Shown here: positions 36,115 through 46,033 of the stretch, in pieces
Position numbering within the stretch: the first letter of the stretch is position 1
How the letters are laid out: each line of letters starts with the position of its first letter
From: Streptomyces sp. NBC_00820
Lineage (GTDB): Bacteria; Actinomycetota; Actinomycetes; Streptomycetales; Streptomycetaceae
Direction of reading: 5' to 3'
Length of the DNA stretch: 64,000 bases
NCBI RefSeq assembly: GCF_036347055.1
Contig: NZ_CP108882.1
Location: forward strand, 4,166,501-4,230,500
Notes under the pieces: model-generated
Told to the model about the DNA's origin: nothing
The model's input: only the letters and a program-made list of their open reading frames with translations
The model's database searches: none
Translations under genes and position numbers: made by a program

Positions 36115-36141
36115 TCAGCCGCCTCCGAGCTGACGGCGCAC

Positions 36142-36155
36142 GTTTCACGTGAAAC
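36142..36155. other. parS: parS site
   Basis: Perfect site 28 bases after the trxA stop, directly touching the terminator that follows. Confidence 0.93.
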
Positions 36156-36156
36156 A

Positions 36157-36190
36157 CGAATGGGCCAACCCCCACGGGTTGGCCCATTCG
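36157..36190. terminator. Bidirectional terminator hairpin
   Basis: 15-bp perfect stem (36157-36171 with 36176-36190), CCAC loop, between trxA and the convergent acetyltransferase. Confidence 0.88.
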
Positions 36191-36236
36191 CATAAGACCT
36201 CCGCCTCCGGCCGGCAGCCGACAGCCGGCCCGACCT

Positions 36237-36854
36237 CTACAGCGGCCGCAGCACGGGCTCCTTCTGGACGGCCCCCAGCAGCCTGTCCAGAGCATGCTCC
36301 ACGTCTTCCTTCCAGGAGAGCGTCGAGCGCAGGTCCAGGCGCAGCCGGGGATGCGCGGGGTGCTGCCGGACCGTCTTGAAGCCGACGGCAAGGAGATGGT
36401 CGGCGGGCAGCAGACAGGCGGGCTCCTTCCAGCGCGCGTCACCGAACGCCTCGACCGCCTTGAAGCCCCGCCGCAACAGATCCTTGGCCACCGTCTGGAC
36501 CAGGACCCGGCCGAGTCCCTGCCCCTGATAGCCGGGCATGACGAACGCGGTGATGAGCTGTACCGCGTCCGGGGAGATCGGGCTCGTGGGAAACGCGGTC
36601 GAGCGGGGAACGTAGGCCGGAGGCGCGTAGAGCACGAAGCCCACCGGCACGTCATCGACGTAGACGACCCGGCCGCACGATCCCCAGTCCAGCAGGACGG
36701 CGGAGATCCACGACTCCTTCTCCAGCGCCGATGTACCCGCCCTCAGCGCGGCTTCGCCGGTGACGGGGTCCAACTCCCAGAAGACACACGAGCGACAACG
36801 CTGGGGAATGTCTTGAAGGTTGTCCAGCGTGAGCGGTACGAGCCGGCGCCCCAT
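36237..36854 (-). CDS. GNAT-family acetyltransferase
   Basis: 205 residues. The CoA loop PGYQGQGLGRVLVQ is near residue 108; the N terminus has an unusual pair of Cys and a Trp (RCRSCVFWELDP) that is conserved in this actinobacterial subfamily. ATG 36854 is preceded by GCGAGGAACAG. It always seems to lie between parB and trxA in Streptomyces; substrate unknown. Confidence 0.88.
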   Translation of the reverse strand: MGRRLVPLTLDNLQDIPQRCRSCVFWELDPVTGEAALRAGTSALEKESWISAVLLDWGSCGRVVYVDDVPVGFVLYAPPAYVPRSTAFPTSPISPDAVQLITAFVMPGYQGQGLGRVLVQTVAKDLLRRGFKAVEAFGDARWKEPACLLPADHLLAVGFKTVRQHPAHPRLRLDLRSTLSWKEDVEHALDRLLGAVQKEPVLRPL

Positions 36855-37000
36855 GAAGGCTGTTCCTCGCTTCCTTCGGCCGCCGCATCGCGAGCGGCTG
36901 TCAAAGCGCTCCGTTCCCTGAGCAGGCTGCCGACGAATCCGCCGACCGCTCCGAGGCCCAGGCCTGCGCTCACCAGTCCGGTGCGGCTCATCGTTCGCAT
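36743..37000 (-). CDS. Possible small membrane protein overlapping the GNAT start (doubtful)
   Basis: An open frame of 85 codons from ATG 37000 (or 36991). GACGGAGGCC gives a good ribosome site, and the first 30 residues contain one hydrophobic helix (GLVSAGLGLGAVGGFVGSLL) followed by Arg/Glu. But its last 112 bases overlap the GNAT gene in another frame, and that part looks like ordinary out-of-frame translation. Real, truncated or accidental cannot be told here. Confidence 0.3.
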   Translation of the reverse strand: MRTMSRTGLVSAGLGLGAVGGFVGSLLRERSALTAARDAAAEGSEEQPSWGAGSYRSRWTTFKTFPSVVARVSSGSWTPSPAKPR

Positions 37001-37171
37001 GGCCTCCGTCTTCCCACTCAGAGATGCCTGCCGGGTGGATGCGCCATACCCGTCCGCATCGTATCCACGATGCGAACCCCTCGATACCGCCTCAAAGCAA
37101 AGAGCGGACCGTGTTCCGGTACACACCGGACACGATCCGCTCTCTGTCCCTCGGACGGGAACGCCCGAGGG

Positions 37172-38284
37172 TCAGGCGTCCTGCTCGTCCTGCTGTTCCT
37201 CGAACTCGGCGTCCTGAAGGCCCTTCGGCAGAATCGGTCCCTCGCCCGGGGCGAGGGTGCCGAGGATCCGCTCAAGGTCTTCCACGGAGGCGAACTCGAC
37301 GGTGATCTTGCCCTTCTTCTGCCCGAGGTCGACCTTCACCCGAGTCTCGAAGCGGTCCGACAGACGCGTCGCCAGGTCGCTCAACGCCGGGGAGACCAGG
37401 GCACCGGCCCGCGGACCCTTGGCACGCTGAGGCGCCTGGGGACGCGAGCCCATCAGGGTCACGATCTCCTCGACGGCCCGCACGGACAGACCCTCGGCCA
37501 CGATCCGGTGGGCCAGGCGGTCCTGCTCCTCCGAGTCCTCGACGGAGAGCAGTGCCCGGGCGTGCCCGGCGGAGAGCACGCCGGCGGCGACCCGGCGCTG
37601 GACCGCCGGGGAGAGCTTCAGCAGACGCAGGGTGTTGGAGACCTGCGGACGGGAGCGTCCGATCCGGTCGGCCAGCTGGTCGTGCGTGCAGTTGAAGTCC
37701 TTCAGCAGCTGGTCGTAGGCGGCCGCCTCTTCCAGCGGGTTGAGCTGCGCGCGGTGCAGGTTCTCCAGCAGCGCGTCCAGGAGGAGCTTCTCGTCCTCCG
37801 TGGCCCTGACGATCGCCGGGATGGCTTCCAGGCCGGCCTCACGGCAGGCACGCCAGCGCCGCTCGCCCATGATCAGCTCGTAGCGCCCGGAGCCCACCTG
37901 CCGTACGACGACGGGCTGGAGCAGTCCGACCTCCTTGATGGAGGTCACCAGTTCCTGGAGCGCGTCCTCGTCGAAGACCTCACGCGGCTGGCGCGAGTTC
38001 GGCGTGATCGAGTCGAGGGGGATCTCGGCGAAGAAGGCACCCACCGGCGGCGCGGGCGTCTCCGCCGCCAGGCTCACCGGGGTCTCCTCGATGTCCTCCG
38101 TGACGGGCGGCAGCGTAGCCACCTTCGCCGCGGCCACTCCGCGGTCGGCCGTCAGTACCGGGCCCACCGCACCAGACGCGGAAGCTCCGCTCCCCGGCGC
38201 GGCCGAAACCGGGTTCTTCTCGGTCGGGGCAGCAGGGATCAGCGCGGCCAACCCCCGCCCCAGCCCCCTCCGTCGTTCGTTCAC
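37172..38284 (-). CDS. parB: Chromosome-partitioning protein ParB
   Basis: 370 residues. The N terminus [14 protein letters not shown] is the ParA-contact motif; the CTP-binding domain carries [18 protein letters not shown] and GERRWRA; the HTH is [22 protein letters not shown]; the C terminus forms the dimer domain. Binds the parS sites of this window and loads as a CTP-dependent clamp. Its start overlaps the parA stop by 4 bases (ATGA), so the two are coupled. Confidence 0.98.
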   Translation of the reverse strand: MNERRRGLGRGLAALIPAAPTEKNPVSAAPGSGASASGAVGPVLTADRGVAAAKVATLPPVTEDIEETPVSLAAETPAPPVGAFFAEIPLDSITPNSRQPREVFDEDALQELVTSIKEVGLLQPVVVRQVGSGRYELIMGERRWRACREAGLEAIPAIVRATEDEKLLLDALLENLHRAQLNPLEEAAAYDQLLKDFNCTHDQLADRIGRSRPQVSNTLRLLKLSPAVQRRVAAGVLSAGHARALLSVEDSEEQDRLAHRIVAEGLSVRAVEEIVTLMGSRPQAPQRAKGPRAGALVSPALSDLATRLSDRFETRVKVDLGQKKGKITVEFASVEDLERILGTLAPGEGPILPKGLQDAEFEEQQDEQDA

Positions 38285-39354
38285 TGGATGCCCTCCACCG
38301 TGTTCCGGTCGCTCTGGGCGCCGATGTGAGCGTGCGTCGGGTCGTAGTTGACCCCCACACCCCTCAGCGCAATTTCTCGGGCCGCCTCAAGATAGGAGAG
38401 CGCGCCGCTCGATCCTGGATCGTAAGTCAGCACCGTCTGTCCGTAGCTCGGCGCCTCGGAGATACGGACCGAGCGGGGAATGCTCGTCCGCAGCACCTCG
38501 TCACCGAAGTGGCTGCGCACCTCTTCCGCGACCTGGGAGGCAAGGCGCGTCCGGCCGTCGTACATGGTGAGCAGGATCGTCGACACATGCAGGGCGGGGT
38601 TGAGGTGCCCGCGCACCAGGTCCACGTTGCGCAGGAGCTGTCCCAGGCCCTCCAGTGCGTAGTACTCGCACTGGATGGGAATGAGGACCTCCTGGCCCGC
38701 GACAAGCGCGTTGACCGTCAACAGGCCGAGCGATGGCGGGCAGTCGATGAGGACGTAGTCCAACGGCTGCTCATACGCCTGAATCGCACGCAGAAGCCGG
38801 CTCTCTCGGGCCACCAGGGACACCAGCTCGATCTCCGCACCGGCGAGATCGATGGTGGCGGGCGCACAGAAGAGGCCTTCGACGTCCGGAACCGGCTGGA
38901 CGACCTCGGAGAGCGGCCTGCTGTCCACCAACACGTCGTAGACCGAAGGGACATCGGCGTGGTGATCGATTCCCAGCGCGGTGGAGGCGTTGCCCTGCGG
39001 GTCGAGGTCGATCACGAGGACGCGGTTACCGTGGAGAGCCAGCGACGCGGCGAGGTTGACGGTCGTCGTCGTCTTGCCCACGCCGCCCTTCTGGTTGGCG
39101 ACCACCATGATCCGGGTCTGCTCCGGCCGCGGCAGGCCTTCGCCGGCGCGGCCGAGCACCTCCACCGCTAGTTGGGCAGCACGACCGATGGGAGTGTCGT
39201 CCATCGGAGGCGGCGTTTCACGTGAAACATCCTCCCCCATCGATTCAGTGCGGGGACCGGGGACCGGATCGGTCATCGGTCCCGCGATGTTGGCGTCGGA
39301 CCGCACGGATTCACTCTCCTCGACTTCAGGCTCGCAATGAACAGAGCCTCCCAT
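38281..39354 (-). CDS. parA: Chromosome-partitioning ATPase ParA
   Basis: 357 residues with the chosen start. Deviant Walker [17 protein letters not shown], Walker [14 protein letters not shown], and conserved [10 protein letters not shown]. An 80-residue polar N-terminal extension precedes the ATPase and includes VSRET, encoded by a parS inside the gene. ATG 39354 was chosen by likeness to known Streptomyces ParA; the frame is open to 39528, where the would-be start codons are themselves made of a parS. Operon with parB. Confidence 0.96.
   Translation of the reverse strand: MGGSVHCEPEVEESESVRSDANIAGPMTDPVPGPRTESMGEDVSRETPPPMDDTPIGRAAQLAVEVLGRAGEGLPRPEQTRIMVVANQKGGVGKTTTTVNLAASLALHGNRVLVIDLDPQGNASTALGIDHHADVPSVYDVLVDSRPLSEVVQPVPDVEGLFCAPATIDLAGAEIELVSLVARESRLLRAIQAYEQPLDYVLIDCPPSLGLLTVNALVAGQEVLIPIQCEYYALEGLGQLLRNVDLVRGHLNPALHVSTILLTMYDGRTRLASQVAEEVRSHFGDEVLRTSIPRSVRISEAPSYGQTVLTYDPGSSGALSYLEAAREIALRGVGVNYDPTHAHIGAQSDRNTVEGIQ
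39215..39228. other. parS: parS site inside parA
   Basis: Perfect site in the parA coding sequence, read as VSRET in the N-terminal extension. ParB bound here could affect parAB expression. Confidence 0.93.
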
Positions 39355-39512
39355 GCCTTCGGGGTCATGAACCAGTGAGCCCTGGCGTTCTGTGGAGAAA
39401 TCCACCTCTGTGGACAACTCCGGTACCTCTCCGAGTGAACCGAGAGGCTTCCGGTCGCGCGGTTCGGCCGCAGCGCGGCCCCGACTGATGATGCCGTGCA
39501 GCAGTGAGCGAC

Positions 39513-39526
39513 GTTTCACGTGAAAC
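39513..39526. other. parS: parS site upstream of parA
   Basis: Perfect site in the gap between parA and rsmG (39355-39619), 159 bases before the chosen parA start; nearest site to dnaA in the window (about 4 kb). The gap otherwise holds the parAB promoter and the rsmG end. Confidence 0.93.
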
Positions 39527-39619
39527 ACGATGCACAGCAGCGGCGACCGGAATCTCGCGACACTCCGTCCCGTGCAGCCGGGGCAGCTTGTGTGGAGTAC
39601 GCCGCGTCGTCAAAACAGA

Positions 39620-40336
39620 TCAGCGACGCCTACGCGTCCGACCCGTCCGCGCCGCCTTGGCTCGCTTGGCGGCGAATCGCACACCCCCAGGACTCTCGCC
39701 GACCTCCACCCGGACGACGGTGGACAGAGGATCGACCACGCCCTCGCCGACGTGAAGGATGGACGTCGACACCGCGCCGAGCTTGCTGAGCGCGGTACCC
39801 GCCGCCTTCAGCTCCTCCTCCGCGGTGTCCCCCTTGAGCGCGAGCATCTCGCCGTACGGGCGCAGCAGGGGAATGCCCCAGGCCGCCAGGCGGTCCAGCG
39901 GGGCCACAGCGCGGGCGGTCACCACATGGACCGGCGACACCTTGCCGAGCATCTCCTCGGCGCGCCCCCGGACCACGGTGACGTGGTCGAGTCCCAGCAT
40001 CTCCACGACCTCGGTGAGGAACGTGGTGCGCCGCAGCAGCGGCTCCAGCAGGGTGATGTTGAGGTCTTCCCTCACCAGGGCAAGAGGGATGCCCGGCAGG
40101 CCGGCACCCGAGCCGACGTCGCACACCGTCACCCCCTCGGGAACCGCCTCGGAGAGGACCGCGCAGTTCAGCAGGTGCCGCTCCCACAGGCGCGGCACCT
40201 CCCGCGGGCCGATAAGACCGCGCCGAACACCGGCGTCGGCGAGCAGCTCCGCATAGCGGACCGCATCGTCGAAGCGATCGCCAAACACTTCCCGCGCCTG
40301 TTCGGGCGCGGGGGGAAGCTCCGCTGCCTCCGTCAC
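39620..40336 (-). CDS. rsmG: 16S rRNA (guanine-N7)-methyltransferase
   Basis: 238 residues, the standard length. SAM motif VCDVGSGAGLPGIPLAL, substrate loop RHLLNCAVL, and the conserved VTARAVAPLDRLAAW. Methylates G527 (E. coli numbering); loss gives low-level streptomycin resistance and raised antibiotic production in Streptomyces. GTG 40336 follows GGAAGGACGG; the frame can be opened 13 codons further. A basic tail RTGRTRRRR ends the protein. Confidence 0.97.
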   Translation of the reverse strand: MTEAAELPPAPEQAREVFGDRFDDAVRYAELLADAGVRRGLIGPREVPRLWERHLLNCAVLSEAVPEGVTVCDVGSGAGLPGIPLALVREDLNITLLEPLLRRTTFLTEVVEMLGLDHVTVVRGRAEEMLGKVSPVHVVTARAVAPLDRLAAWGIPLLRPYGEMLALKGDTAEEELKAAGTALSKLGAVSTSILHVGEGVVDPLSTVVRVEVGESPGGVRFAAKRAKAARTGRTRRRR

Positions 40337-40405
40337 GGGGACCGTCCTTCCGTACAGCGCCGGTGCGTCGCGCACCGGCCACCAGAACTACAGGCTGACA
40401 AAGTT

Positions 40406-40434
40406 CGGCCCCGTCTGCTCAACAGACGGGGCCG
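40406..40434. terminator. Hairpin between jag and rsmG
   Basis: 12-bp perfect stem with a 5-base loop, 20 bases after the jag stop. It may end or attenuate the rpmH-jag transcript before rsmG. Confidence 0.65.
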
Positions 40435-40453
40435 GTGGAACCAGGGGGGCCGA

Positions 40454-40966
40454 TCAGGCAGGCAGTACGACGACGAAGCGCTGCGGCTCCTCGCCCTCGG
40501 ACTCGCTGCGCAGCCCGGCGGCCTTGATCGCGTCGTGCACGACCTTGCGCTCGAAGGGCGTCATCGGCTCGAGCTTCACGGGCTCGCCCGTGTTCTTGAC
40601 CTCGGCGGCGGCCTTGGCGCCCTGCTCGGACAGCTCGGCACGCTTCTTGGCGCGGTAGCCGGCGATGTCCAGCATCAGGCGGCTGCGGTCACCGGTCTCC
40701 CGGTGCACGGCCAGGCGCGTCAGCTCCTGAAGCGCCTCCAGCACCTCGCCGTCCCGGCCGACCAGCTTCTGCAGGTCACGGCCGCCGGCGTCGCTGATGA
40801 TCGATACGGAGGCGCGGTCGGCCTCGACGTCCATGTCGATGTCGCCGTCGAGATCGGCGATGTCGAGCAGACCCTCCAGGTAGTCCGCCGCGATCTCACC
40901 CTCCTGCTCCAGGCGAGACAGGGTGTCTGCACCCTCGGCAGCGGCAGAGGTGGTGCCTTCCGTCAC
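40454..40966 (-). CDS. jag: Jag/KhpB RNA-binding protein
   Basis: 170 residues. A KH-like domain (residues about 30-100, SIISDAGGRDLQKLVGRDGEVLEAL) is followed by an R3H domain (LEPMTPFERKVVHDAIKAA). There is no N-terminal Jag_N region, as usual in actinobacteria. Neighbour of yidC; in Firmicutes Jag binds many RNAs and affects division and envelope. 15 bases after yidC, same transcript. Confidence 0.95.
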   Translation of the reverse strand: MTEGTTSAAAEGADTLSRLEQEGEIAADYLEGLLDIADLDGDIDMDVEADRASVSIISDAGGRDLQKLVGRDGEVLEALQELTRLAVHRETGDRSRLMLDIAGYRAKKRAELSEQGAKAAAEVKNTGEPVKLEPMTPFERKVVHDAIKAAGLRSESEGEEPQRFVVVLPA

Positions 40967-40981
40967 GGGATGGGCTCCTTC

Positions 40982-42289
40982 TTACTTCTTGGACGAGGAC
41001 TTGGGCCGCTGCGGGCCACCCTTGCGCTGGCCCGACTGGGCCTTGCTGCGGGTGCCGGAGCCGGACTTCTGAGGCTGCTTGGCGGCGTCGGGCTTGCCGG
41101 CGGCGGCCTCGGCGTCCTGCGGCTCGTCGGACTTCTCCAGCGACGTGGTCGGCTTCTCCGCCTCGGCGGGGGACGTGTCCTCGCCCGCCTGCTTGGGGCC
41201 GGCCTGGCGCTGAGACTTGCTCTGCCGCTTGGGCTGCTGACGTCGCGGGGCACCGGCCGTGGTGGTCGTACCGTCCTCGGCCTGGACCACGACCTGGCTC
41301 TCGCTCTTCACCACGGAGCCATCGGCCTGAGCGGAGAGGCCGGCCTTGCTCAGGGCGTTGACGAACTTGCGCTCGGCCTCGTTGCGGTCACGGCCCTTGA
41401 CGACGATGGCCTTGATGATGTTCTTCTCGCTCCGACGACGGGCCTTGCCGTGGTGCGTGACGTGCTTGGCCAGGCGCTCCAGGTAGGCGCCCTGGGCCTT
41501 GGAACCCGGGGTCGGGTTGTTGCGGATGACGAACATCTGCTGGCCCATGGTCCACACGTTGGTGGTCAGCCAGTAGACGAGGACACCGACCGGGAAGTTG
41601 ATACCGAAGACGGCGAACATGATGGGGAAGACGTACATCAGCATCTTCTGCTGCTGCATGAACGGCGTCTTCACCGTGGTGTCGACGTTCTTCGTCATCA
41701 GCTGGCGCTGCGTGTAGAACTGCGACGCCGACATCAGGACGATCATGATGACGGTCACGACGCGCACGTCGGTGACCGAGGCGCCCATCGCGTGGATCGC
41801 GTCGGAGCTGTCCTTGAACTTCGCGGCCAGCGGGGCACCGAAGATGTGCGCCTTACGGGCGCTGTCCAGCAGCGACTGGTTGATGACGCCGATGGTCGTG
41901 CCCGACGCGATGCCGTTGAGCACGTGGTACAGCGCGAAGAAGATCGGGGACTGCGCCAGGATGGGAAGGCACGAGGACAGCGGGTTGGTACCCGAGTCCT
42001 TGTAGAGCTTCATCATCTCTTCGGACTGGCGCTGCTTGTCGTTCTTGTAGCGCTCCTGGATCTTCTTCATCTCGGGCTGCAGCGTCTGCATGGCCCGGGT
42101 CGCCTTGATCTGCTTCACGAAGAGCGGGATCAGGCAGATGCGGATCAGGATCACCAGAGACACGATGGACAGCCCCCAGGCCCATCCGGTGTCCGGCCCG
42201 AAGATCGCGCCGTACACCGCGTGGAACTGGACGATGACCCAGGAAACGGGTGTCGTGATGAAGCTGAAGAAGCTGGCAATCGTGTCCAC
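40982..42289 (-). CDS. yidC: Membrane protein insertase YidC
   Basis: 435 residues. Short form without the large periplasmic domain of enteric YidC: five helices, with the hydrophilic-groove Arg in [13 protein letters not shown] and the cytoplasmic hairpin [24 protein letters not shown]. An unusually long basic and Gln/Ser-rich tail (about 155 residues) may contact ribosomes. Start codon GTG. Lies 3 bases after yidD and 15 before jag. Confidence 0.97.
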   Translation of the reverse strand: MDTIASFFSFITTPVSWVIVQFHAVYGAIFGPDTGWAWGLSIVSLVILIRICLIPLFVKQIKATRAMQTLQPEMKKIQERYKNDKQRQSEEMMKLYKDSGTNPLSSCLPILAQSPIFFALYHVLNGIASGTTIGVINQSLLDSARKAHIFGAPLAAKFKDSSDAIHAMGASVTDVRVVTVIMIVLMSASQFYTQRQLMTKNVDTTVKTPFMQQQKMLMYVFPIMFAVFGINFPVGVLVYWLTTNVWTMGQQMFVIRNNPTPGSKAQGAYLERLAKHVTHHGKARRRSEKNIIKAIVVKGRDRNEAERKFVNALSKAGLSAQADGSVVKSESQVVVQAEDGTTTTAGAPRRQQPKRQSKSQRQAGPKQAGEDTSPAEAEKPTTSLEKSDEPQDAEAAAGKPDAAKQPQKSGSGTRSKAQSGQRKGGPQRPKSSSKK

Positions 42290-42292
42290 TAA

Positions 42293-42658
42293 TCATGCTC
42301 CTTGGGCATGGGACGAGGTCTCTGCGGCCGGGCCCGAAGAAGACTCGCAAGAAAGATTCGCTTCGGTGGCCGGTTCAGCGGCGGAGGACCCGCCCTTGCG
42401 TGCGCGCCAAGCGTTGCGCAGCAGTTCGTGCCATCGCGGACGCTTACGCGGCGGGACATGGTCCACACCGCCCAGCGACCATGGATTGCACCGGAGGATG
42501 CGCCAGGCGGTCAGAGCCGTTCCCTTGATCGCACCATGCCGGTCGATGGCCGTATAGCCGTAGTGGGAGCACGACGGGTAGTACTTGCAGACCGGCCCGA
42601 GCAGTGGACTGATCGTCCACTGGTACAGCTTGATCAGAGCCAGCAGCGGGTACTTCAT
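42293..42658 (-). CDS. yidD: Membrane protein insertion factor YidD
   Basis: 121 residues. The family core is complete: [30 protein letters not shown] and [14 protein letters not shown], with the usual three Cys. About 40 extra residues rich in Ser/Ala/Glu form a C-terminal tail not needed for the fold. The 4-base overlap with rnpA and 3-base gap to yidC show tight coupling. Confidence 0.95.
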   Translation of the reverse strand: MKYPLLALIKLYQWTISPLLGPVCKYYPSCSHYGYTAIDRHGAIKGTALTAWRILRCNPWSLGGVDHVPPRKRPRWHELLRNAWRARKGGSSAAEPATEANLSCESSSGPAAETSSHAQGA

Positions 42659-43026
42659 CGCGCGCCCCCTCCCAGCAGCCGCTGAAGAGCGGCGTCCAGG
42701 TCTTGGGCCAGCTGTGCGTGGGTCGCGTCACCCGATCCGGGTAGCGCTCGTACGACTACCAGGCTACCGGGGGGAAACTGGGCGACTCGGTCACGCATCA
42801 GATGACGCAGTCTGCGCTTCACTTTGTTGCGCACGACCGCTCCACCCACGGCCTTGCTGACGACGAAACCCGCACGCGTCGGGGGAGCGCTCTCCCCAGG
42901 CGCGTGCGGGTCCGTGGCACCGCTACGAAGGTGGACGACGAGGGTCGGGCGACCAGCCCGGCGACCTCGTCGTACCGCGGTCGCGAAGTCCTCGCGCCGC
43001 CTCAGCCGGTTGTCGGTAGGCAGCAC
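42655..43026 (-). CDS. rnpA: Ribonuclease P protein component
   Basis: 123 residues. The RNR signature [12 protein letters not shown] is intact, and the N terminus [14 protein letters not shown] is typical. Helps the RNase P RNA (not in this window) trim tRNA 5' ends. GTG start 21 bases after rpmH; overlaps yidD by 4 bases. Confidence 0.97.
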   Translation of the reverse strand: MLPTDNRLRRREDFATAVRRGRRAGRPTLVVHLRSGATDPHAPGESAPPTRAGFVVSKAVGGAVVRNKVKRRLRHLMRDRVAQFPPGSLVVVRALPGSGDATHAQLAQDLDAALQRLLGGGAR

Positions 43027-43047
43027 GACGTCACGACCTGATCGGAA

Positions 43048-43185
43048 TCAGGCGGACAGGCTGGCGCGACCCTTGCTGCGGCGGTTCGCGAGAATCGCGC
43101 GGCCGGCACGGGTGCGCATCCGCAGACGGAAGCCGTGGGTCTTGGCACGACGACGGTTGTTCGGCTGGAAGGTGCGCTTGCTCAC
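43048..43185 (-). CDS. rpmH: 50S ribosomal protein L34
   Basis: 45 codons, starting GTG AGC AAG CGC ([20 protein letters not shown]) and ending [11 protein letters not shown]. Full normal length and sequence. It lies at the classical place beside dnaA, divergent from it, and starts the rpmH-rnpA-yidD-yidC-jag transcript. Confidence 0.98.
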   Translation of the reverse strand: MSKRTFQPNNRRRAKTHGFRLRMRTRAGRAILANRRSKGRASLSA

Positions 43186-43579
43186 TCGGGGGCTCCAGAA
43201 AGAATCGGTGGTTGGCGTGGTGCCGTCCTGGCTGTCACCGTGCGCCCACGAGTAGCTCGCGTCACGCCCGAGTGCACCGCTTCCCGATCACCTGTAGCGA
43301 TCTGTGCCCATCGGAGGCAGGCGGCAGCAGCCATCGACAACTCGACCTGGTTACGGTACGCGGGGCTACGCCATCCGGTCAAACCGGTGCTAGCCGAGAG
43401 ACACTGTCCACAGGCTGGGGACAACAACTTGAACCCTACCCGCCGCGCTGACTACCGTGGCTGAACTCCGATTCGTTCCCATATCCCCGCCCGAGCGGGA
43501 TTGCCCCCGACCTCACCGAGTTTCAACCCCACCCGTCCCACCACCACACGATCGTGGGACCAGCGAGAGAGCGTGCCCT
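43186..43579. other. rpmH-dnaA intergenic region
   Basis: 394 bases with divergent promoters for rpmH and dnaA. Near its right third are two DnaA-box-like sites (listed separately) and TTGAAC at 43429 that could be a -35 element for dnaA. Confidence 0.6.
43404..43424. promoter_or_regulatory. Two DnaA boxes in the dnaA promoter region
   Basis: CTGTCCACA (43404-43412) and, reversed, TGGGGACAA (43416-43424): each one mismatch from TTGTCCACA, 3 bases apart. DnaA boxes in this promoter are known in Streptomyces and allow DnaA to limit its own gene. Confidence 0.75.
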
Positions 43580-45529
43580 GTGGCTGACGTACCTGCCGAT
43601 CTTGCCGCAGTGTGGCCACGCGTACTGGAGCAGCTCCTCGGCGAAGGCCGCGGACAAGGCGTCGAGACCAAGGACGAACACTGGATCCGGCGCTGCCAGC
43701 CCCTTGCGCTGGTCGCGGACACCGCCCTGCTCGCCGTACCGAACGAATTCGCGAAAAACGTACTCGAGGGCCGCCTCGCGCCCATCGTCGCCGAGACCCT
43801 GAGCCGCGAGTGCGGGCGCCCCATCCGCATCGCGATCACCGTGGACGACTCCGCGGGCGAACCCCAGGCCCCGCAGACGCCCTCCACCCAGCCCCAGCAG
43901 CAGTCCCGCTACGAGGAACCGGAGCTGCCCTCCGGACCGTACGAGGGCTACGGCCGTCACCGCGGCTCCGATGAGCACCCCGGCGGCGAACAGCCCTCCC
44001 GCAACGAGCAGCCGCCCGCCACACGCGGCGACCAGCTGCCCACCGCCCGGCCCGCCTACCCCTCCGAGTACCAGCGCCCCGAACCCGGCGCCTGGCCGCG
44101 CCCCGCACAGGACGAGTACGGCTGGCAGCAGCCGCGGCTCGGCTTCCCCGAACGCGACCCCTACGCCTCGCCGTCCCAGGACAACTACGGCCCGCCGGCC
44201 CCCGACTACCGGCAGCCGGGCCGGGAACGCCCCTACGGCCAGCAGCGCGGCGACTACGACTCCCCGCGCCACGACCGTCGCGAACGTCGCGAGTACGACT
44301 CCGGCCGCTCCGACTACGAGGGCTACGAACCGCGCTCGGAGTACGACCAGCGCGACCCCGTCCGCCGGGAACAGCCCGAGCCGCCCTCCGGCCCCTCCCA
44401 CCGCGGGGGAACCGGCCGCCCGGACCTGCCGTCGGCCGGAGGCGGCGCGCCCGGCGCGCTCTCCTCGTCCACGTCCGCGGGCGGCGCCGGTGAACCGACC
44501 GCGCGGCTGAACCCCAAGTACCTCTTCGACACGTTCGTCATCGGCGCGTCCAACCGCTTCGCACACGCCGCCGCGGTGGCCGTCGCCGAGGCGCCGGCGA
44601 AGGCGTACAACCCCCTCTTCATCTACGGGGAGTCGGGGCTCGGCAAGACCCATCTGCTGCACGCCATCGGGCACTACGCACGCAGCCTCTACCCGGGCAC
44701 CCGCGTGCGCTACGTCAGCTCGGAGGAGTTCACCAACGAGTTCATCAACTCCATCCGCGACGGCAAGGGCGACAGCTTCCGCAAGCGCTACCGCGAGATG
44801 GACATCCTGCTCGTCGACGACATCCAGTTCCTCGCGGACAAGGAGTCGACGCAGGAGGAGTTCTTCCACACGTTCAACACGCTCCACAACGCCAACAAGC
44901 AGATCGTGCTCTCCTCCGACCGGCCGCCCAAGCAGCTGGTCACCCTGGAGGACCGGCTGCGCAACCGCTTCGAGTGGGGCCTGATCACCGACGTCCAGCC
45001 GCCCGAGCTGGAGACCCGGATCGCGATCCTGCGCAAGAAGGCGGTGCAGGAGCAGCTCAACGCCCCGCCGGAGGTGCTGGAGTTCATCGCCTCCCGGATC
45101 TCGCGCAACATCCGCGAGCTGGAGGGCGCGCTGATCCGCGTGACGGCGTTCGCCTCGCTCAACCGGCAACCGGTGGACCTGGGCCTCACCGAGATCGTCC
45201 TGAAGGACCTGATCCCCGGCGGCGAGGACTCGGCCCCCGAGATCACGGCGACGGCCATCATGGCGGCCACCGCCGACTACTTCGGACTCACCGTCGAGGA
45301 CCTGTGCGGCACCTCGCGCGGCCGCGCCCTGGTGACGGCACGCCAGATCGCCATGTACCTGTGCCGCGAGCTGACCGACCTGTCGCTGCCGAAGATCGGA
45401 GCGCAGTTCGGCGGCCGCGACCACACCACCGTCATGCACGCCGACCGCAAGATCCGCGCGCTGATGGCCGAGCGGCGCTCGATCTACAACCAGGTGACCG
45501 AGCTGACGAACCGGATCAAGAACGGCTGA
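43580..45529 (+). CDS. dnaA: Chromosomal replication initiator DnaA
   Basis: 649 residues, large for DnaA (E. coli 467). Domain I about 1-85 ([34 protein letters not shown]). Domain II about 90-308 is a very long Pro/Arg/Tyr/Asp/Gly-rich linker, a Streptomyces trait. Domain III AAA+ from [13 protein letters not shown] with Walker [10 protein letters not shown] (about 349) and Walker [10 protein letters not shown]. Domain IV ends with the box-binding [17 protein letters not shown] 43580 matches known Streptomyces DnaA starts; the frame extends to 43457 without support. Confidence 0.98.
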   Translation: MADVPADLAAVWPRVLEQLLGEGRGQGVETKDEHWIRRCQPLALVADTALLAVPNEFAKNVLEGRLAPIVAETLSRECGRPIRIAITVDDSAGEPQAPQTPSTQPQQQSRYEEPELPSGPYEGYGRHRGSDEHPGGEQPSRNEQPPATRGDQLPTARPAYPSEYQRPEPGAWPRPAQDEYGWQQPRLGFPERDPYASPSQDNYGPPAPDYRQPGRERPYGQQRGDYDSPRHDRRERREYDSGRSDYEGYEPRSEYDQRDPVRREQPEPPSGPSHRGGTGRPDLPSAGGGAPGALSSSTSAGGAGEPTARLNPKYLFDTFVIGASNRFAHAAAVAVAEAPAKAYNPLFIYGESGLGKTHLLHAIGHYARSLYPGTRVRYVSSEEFTNEFINSIRDGKGDSFRKRYREMDILLVDDIQFLADKESTQEEFFHTFNTLHNANKQIVLSSDRPPKQLVTLEDRLRNRFEWGLITDVQPPELETRIAILRKKAVQEQLNAPPEVLEFIASRISRNIRELEGALIRVTAFASLNRQPVDLGLTEIVLKDLIPGGEDSAPEITATAIMAATADYFGLTVEDLCGTSRGRALVTARQIAMYLCRELTDLSLPKIGAQFGGRDHTTVMHADRKIRALMAERRSIYNQVTELTNRIKNG

Positions 45530-45549
45530 CACCGCCGCACACCGCACTG

Positions 45550-45580
45550 AGGGCGCCTCGGGGACACCCCGGGGCGCCCT
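45550..45580. terminator. Terminator after dnaA
   Basis: 14-bp stem with one G-T pair (45550-45563 with 45567-45580) and a 3-base loop, 21 bases beyond the dnaA stop. Confidence 0.8.
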
Positions 45581-45597
45581 TGGCGTACCCGCCCCCA

Positions 45598-45716
45598 GGC
45601 GGATCCGCGTACACGCGCCCGACGACGTCCACACAAGGCCAGATCCGGGTACACGCGCCCGCCCACGTCGACGCGAGGCCAGCTCCGCGTACACGCCCCC
45701 GCCCACGTCCATGCCA
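45598..45716. repeat. Three tandem 39-40-bp direct repeats
   Basis: Units begin at 45598, 45637 and 45677; each contains TCCGCGTACACGC or a close variant followed by CCACGTC or CGACGTC. They lie between the dnaA terminator and the DnaA boxes of oriC. Confidence 0.85.
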
Positions 45717-46020
45717 GGCGCCCAGCACCTCCCGCCGCCCCAGCACGCCCGCATCCCCGCGCAGCCGCCTCAGCACGCCCTCACGCGCACGCCCCGGGCG
45801 CCGGGCGCTCTCTCCCGCACGCACCCCCCAGAACGCGCTCCACCGCCCGCACACCACCCCGGTGCGTCTCTCCGCCCCCTGGAGCCGCCCCCTTCGTGCA
45901 CCTCGCGGGCCGGCGAAATGTCCCCTCGGGGGCCGGAAAACCCCCCGCGACAGCCGTCCGGGACGCCGGCGCCCCCGCCCCGGCCGCTCCTCCCCGGCCA
46001 CCCGGTGTTCGATTAACTGC
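45717..46020. other. Very C-rich left flank of oriC
   Basis: About 300 bases, strongly C-rich on the plus strand and low in G; contains no DnaA box I can find and no gene. Confidence 0.5.
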
Positions 46021-46033
46021 CTGGTTACGGCCT

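Noticed and set aside
39355..39528. A longer ParA starting at 39528
   Set aside because: Its first codons are the parS sequence itself and no ribosome site precedes it; the shorter form matches known ParA.
43857..44500. Low-complexity DNA in dnaA considered as a frameshift or insertion
   Set aside because: The frame is continuous and long domain II linkers are a normal feature of Streptomyces DnaA.
43523..45754. A 743-codon minus-strand frame over dnaA
   Set aside because: Antisense of dnaA; no recognisable domain.
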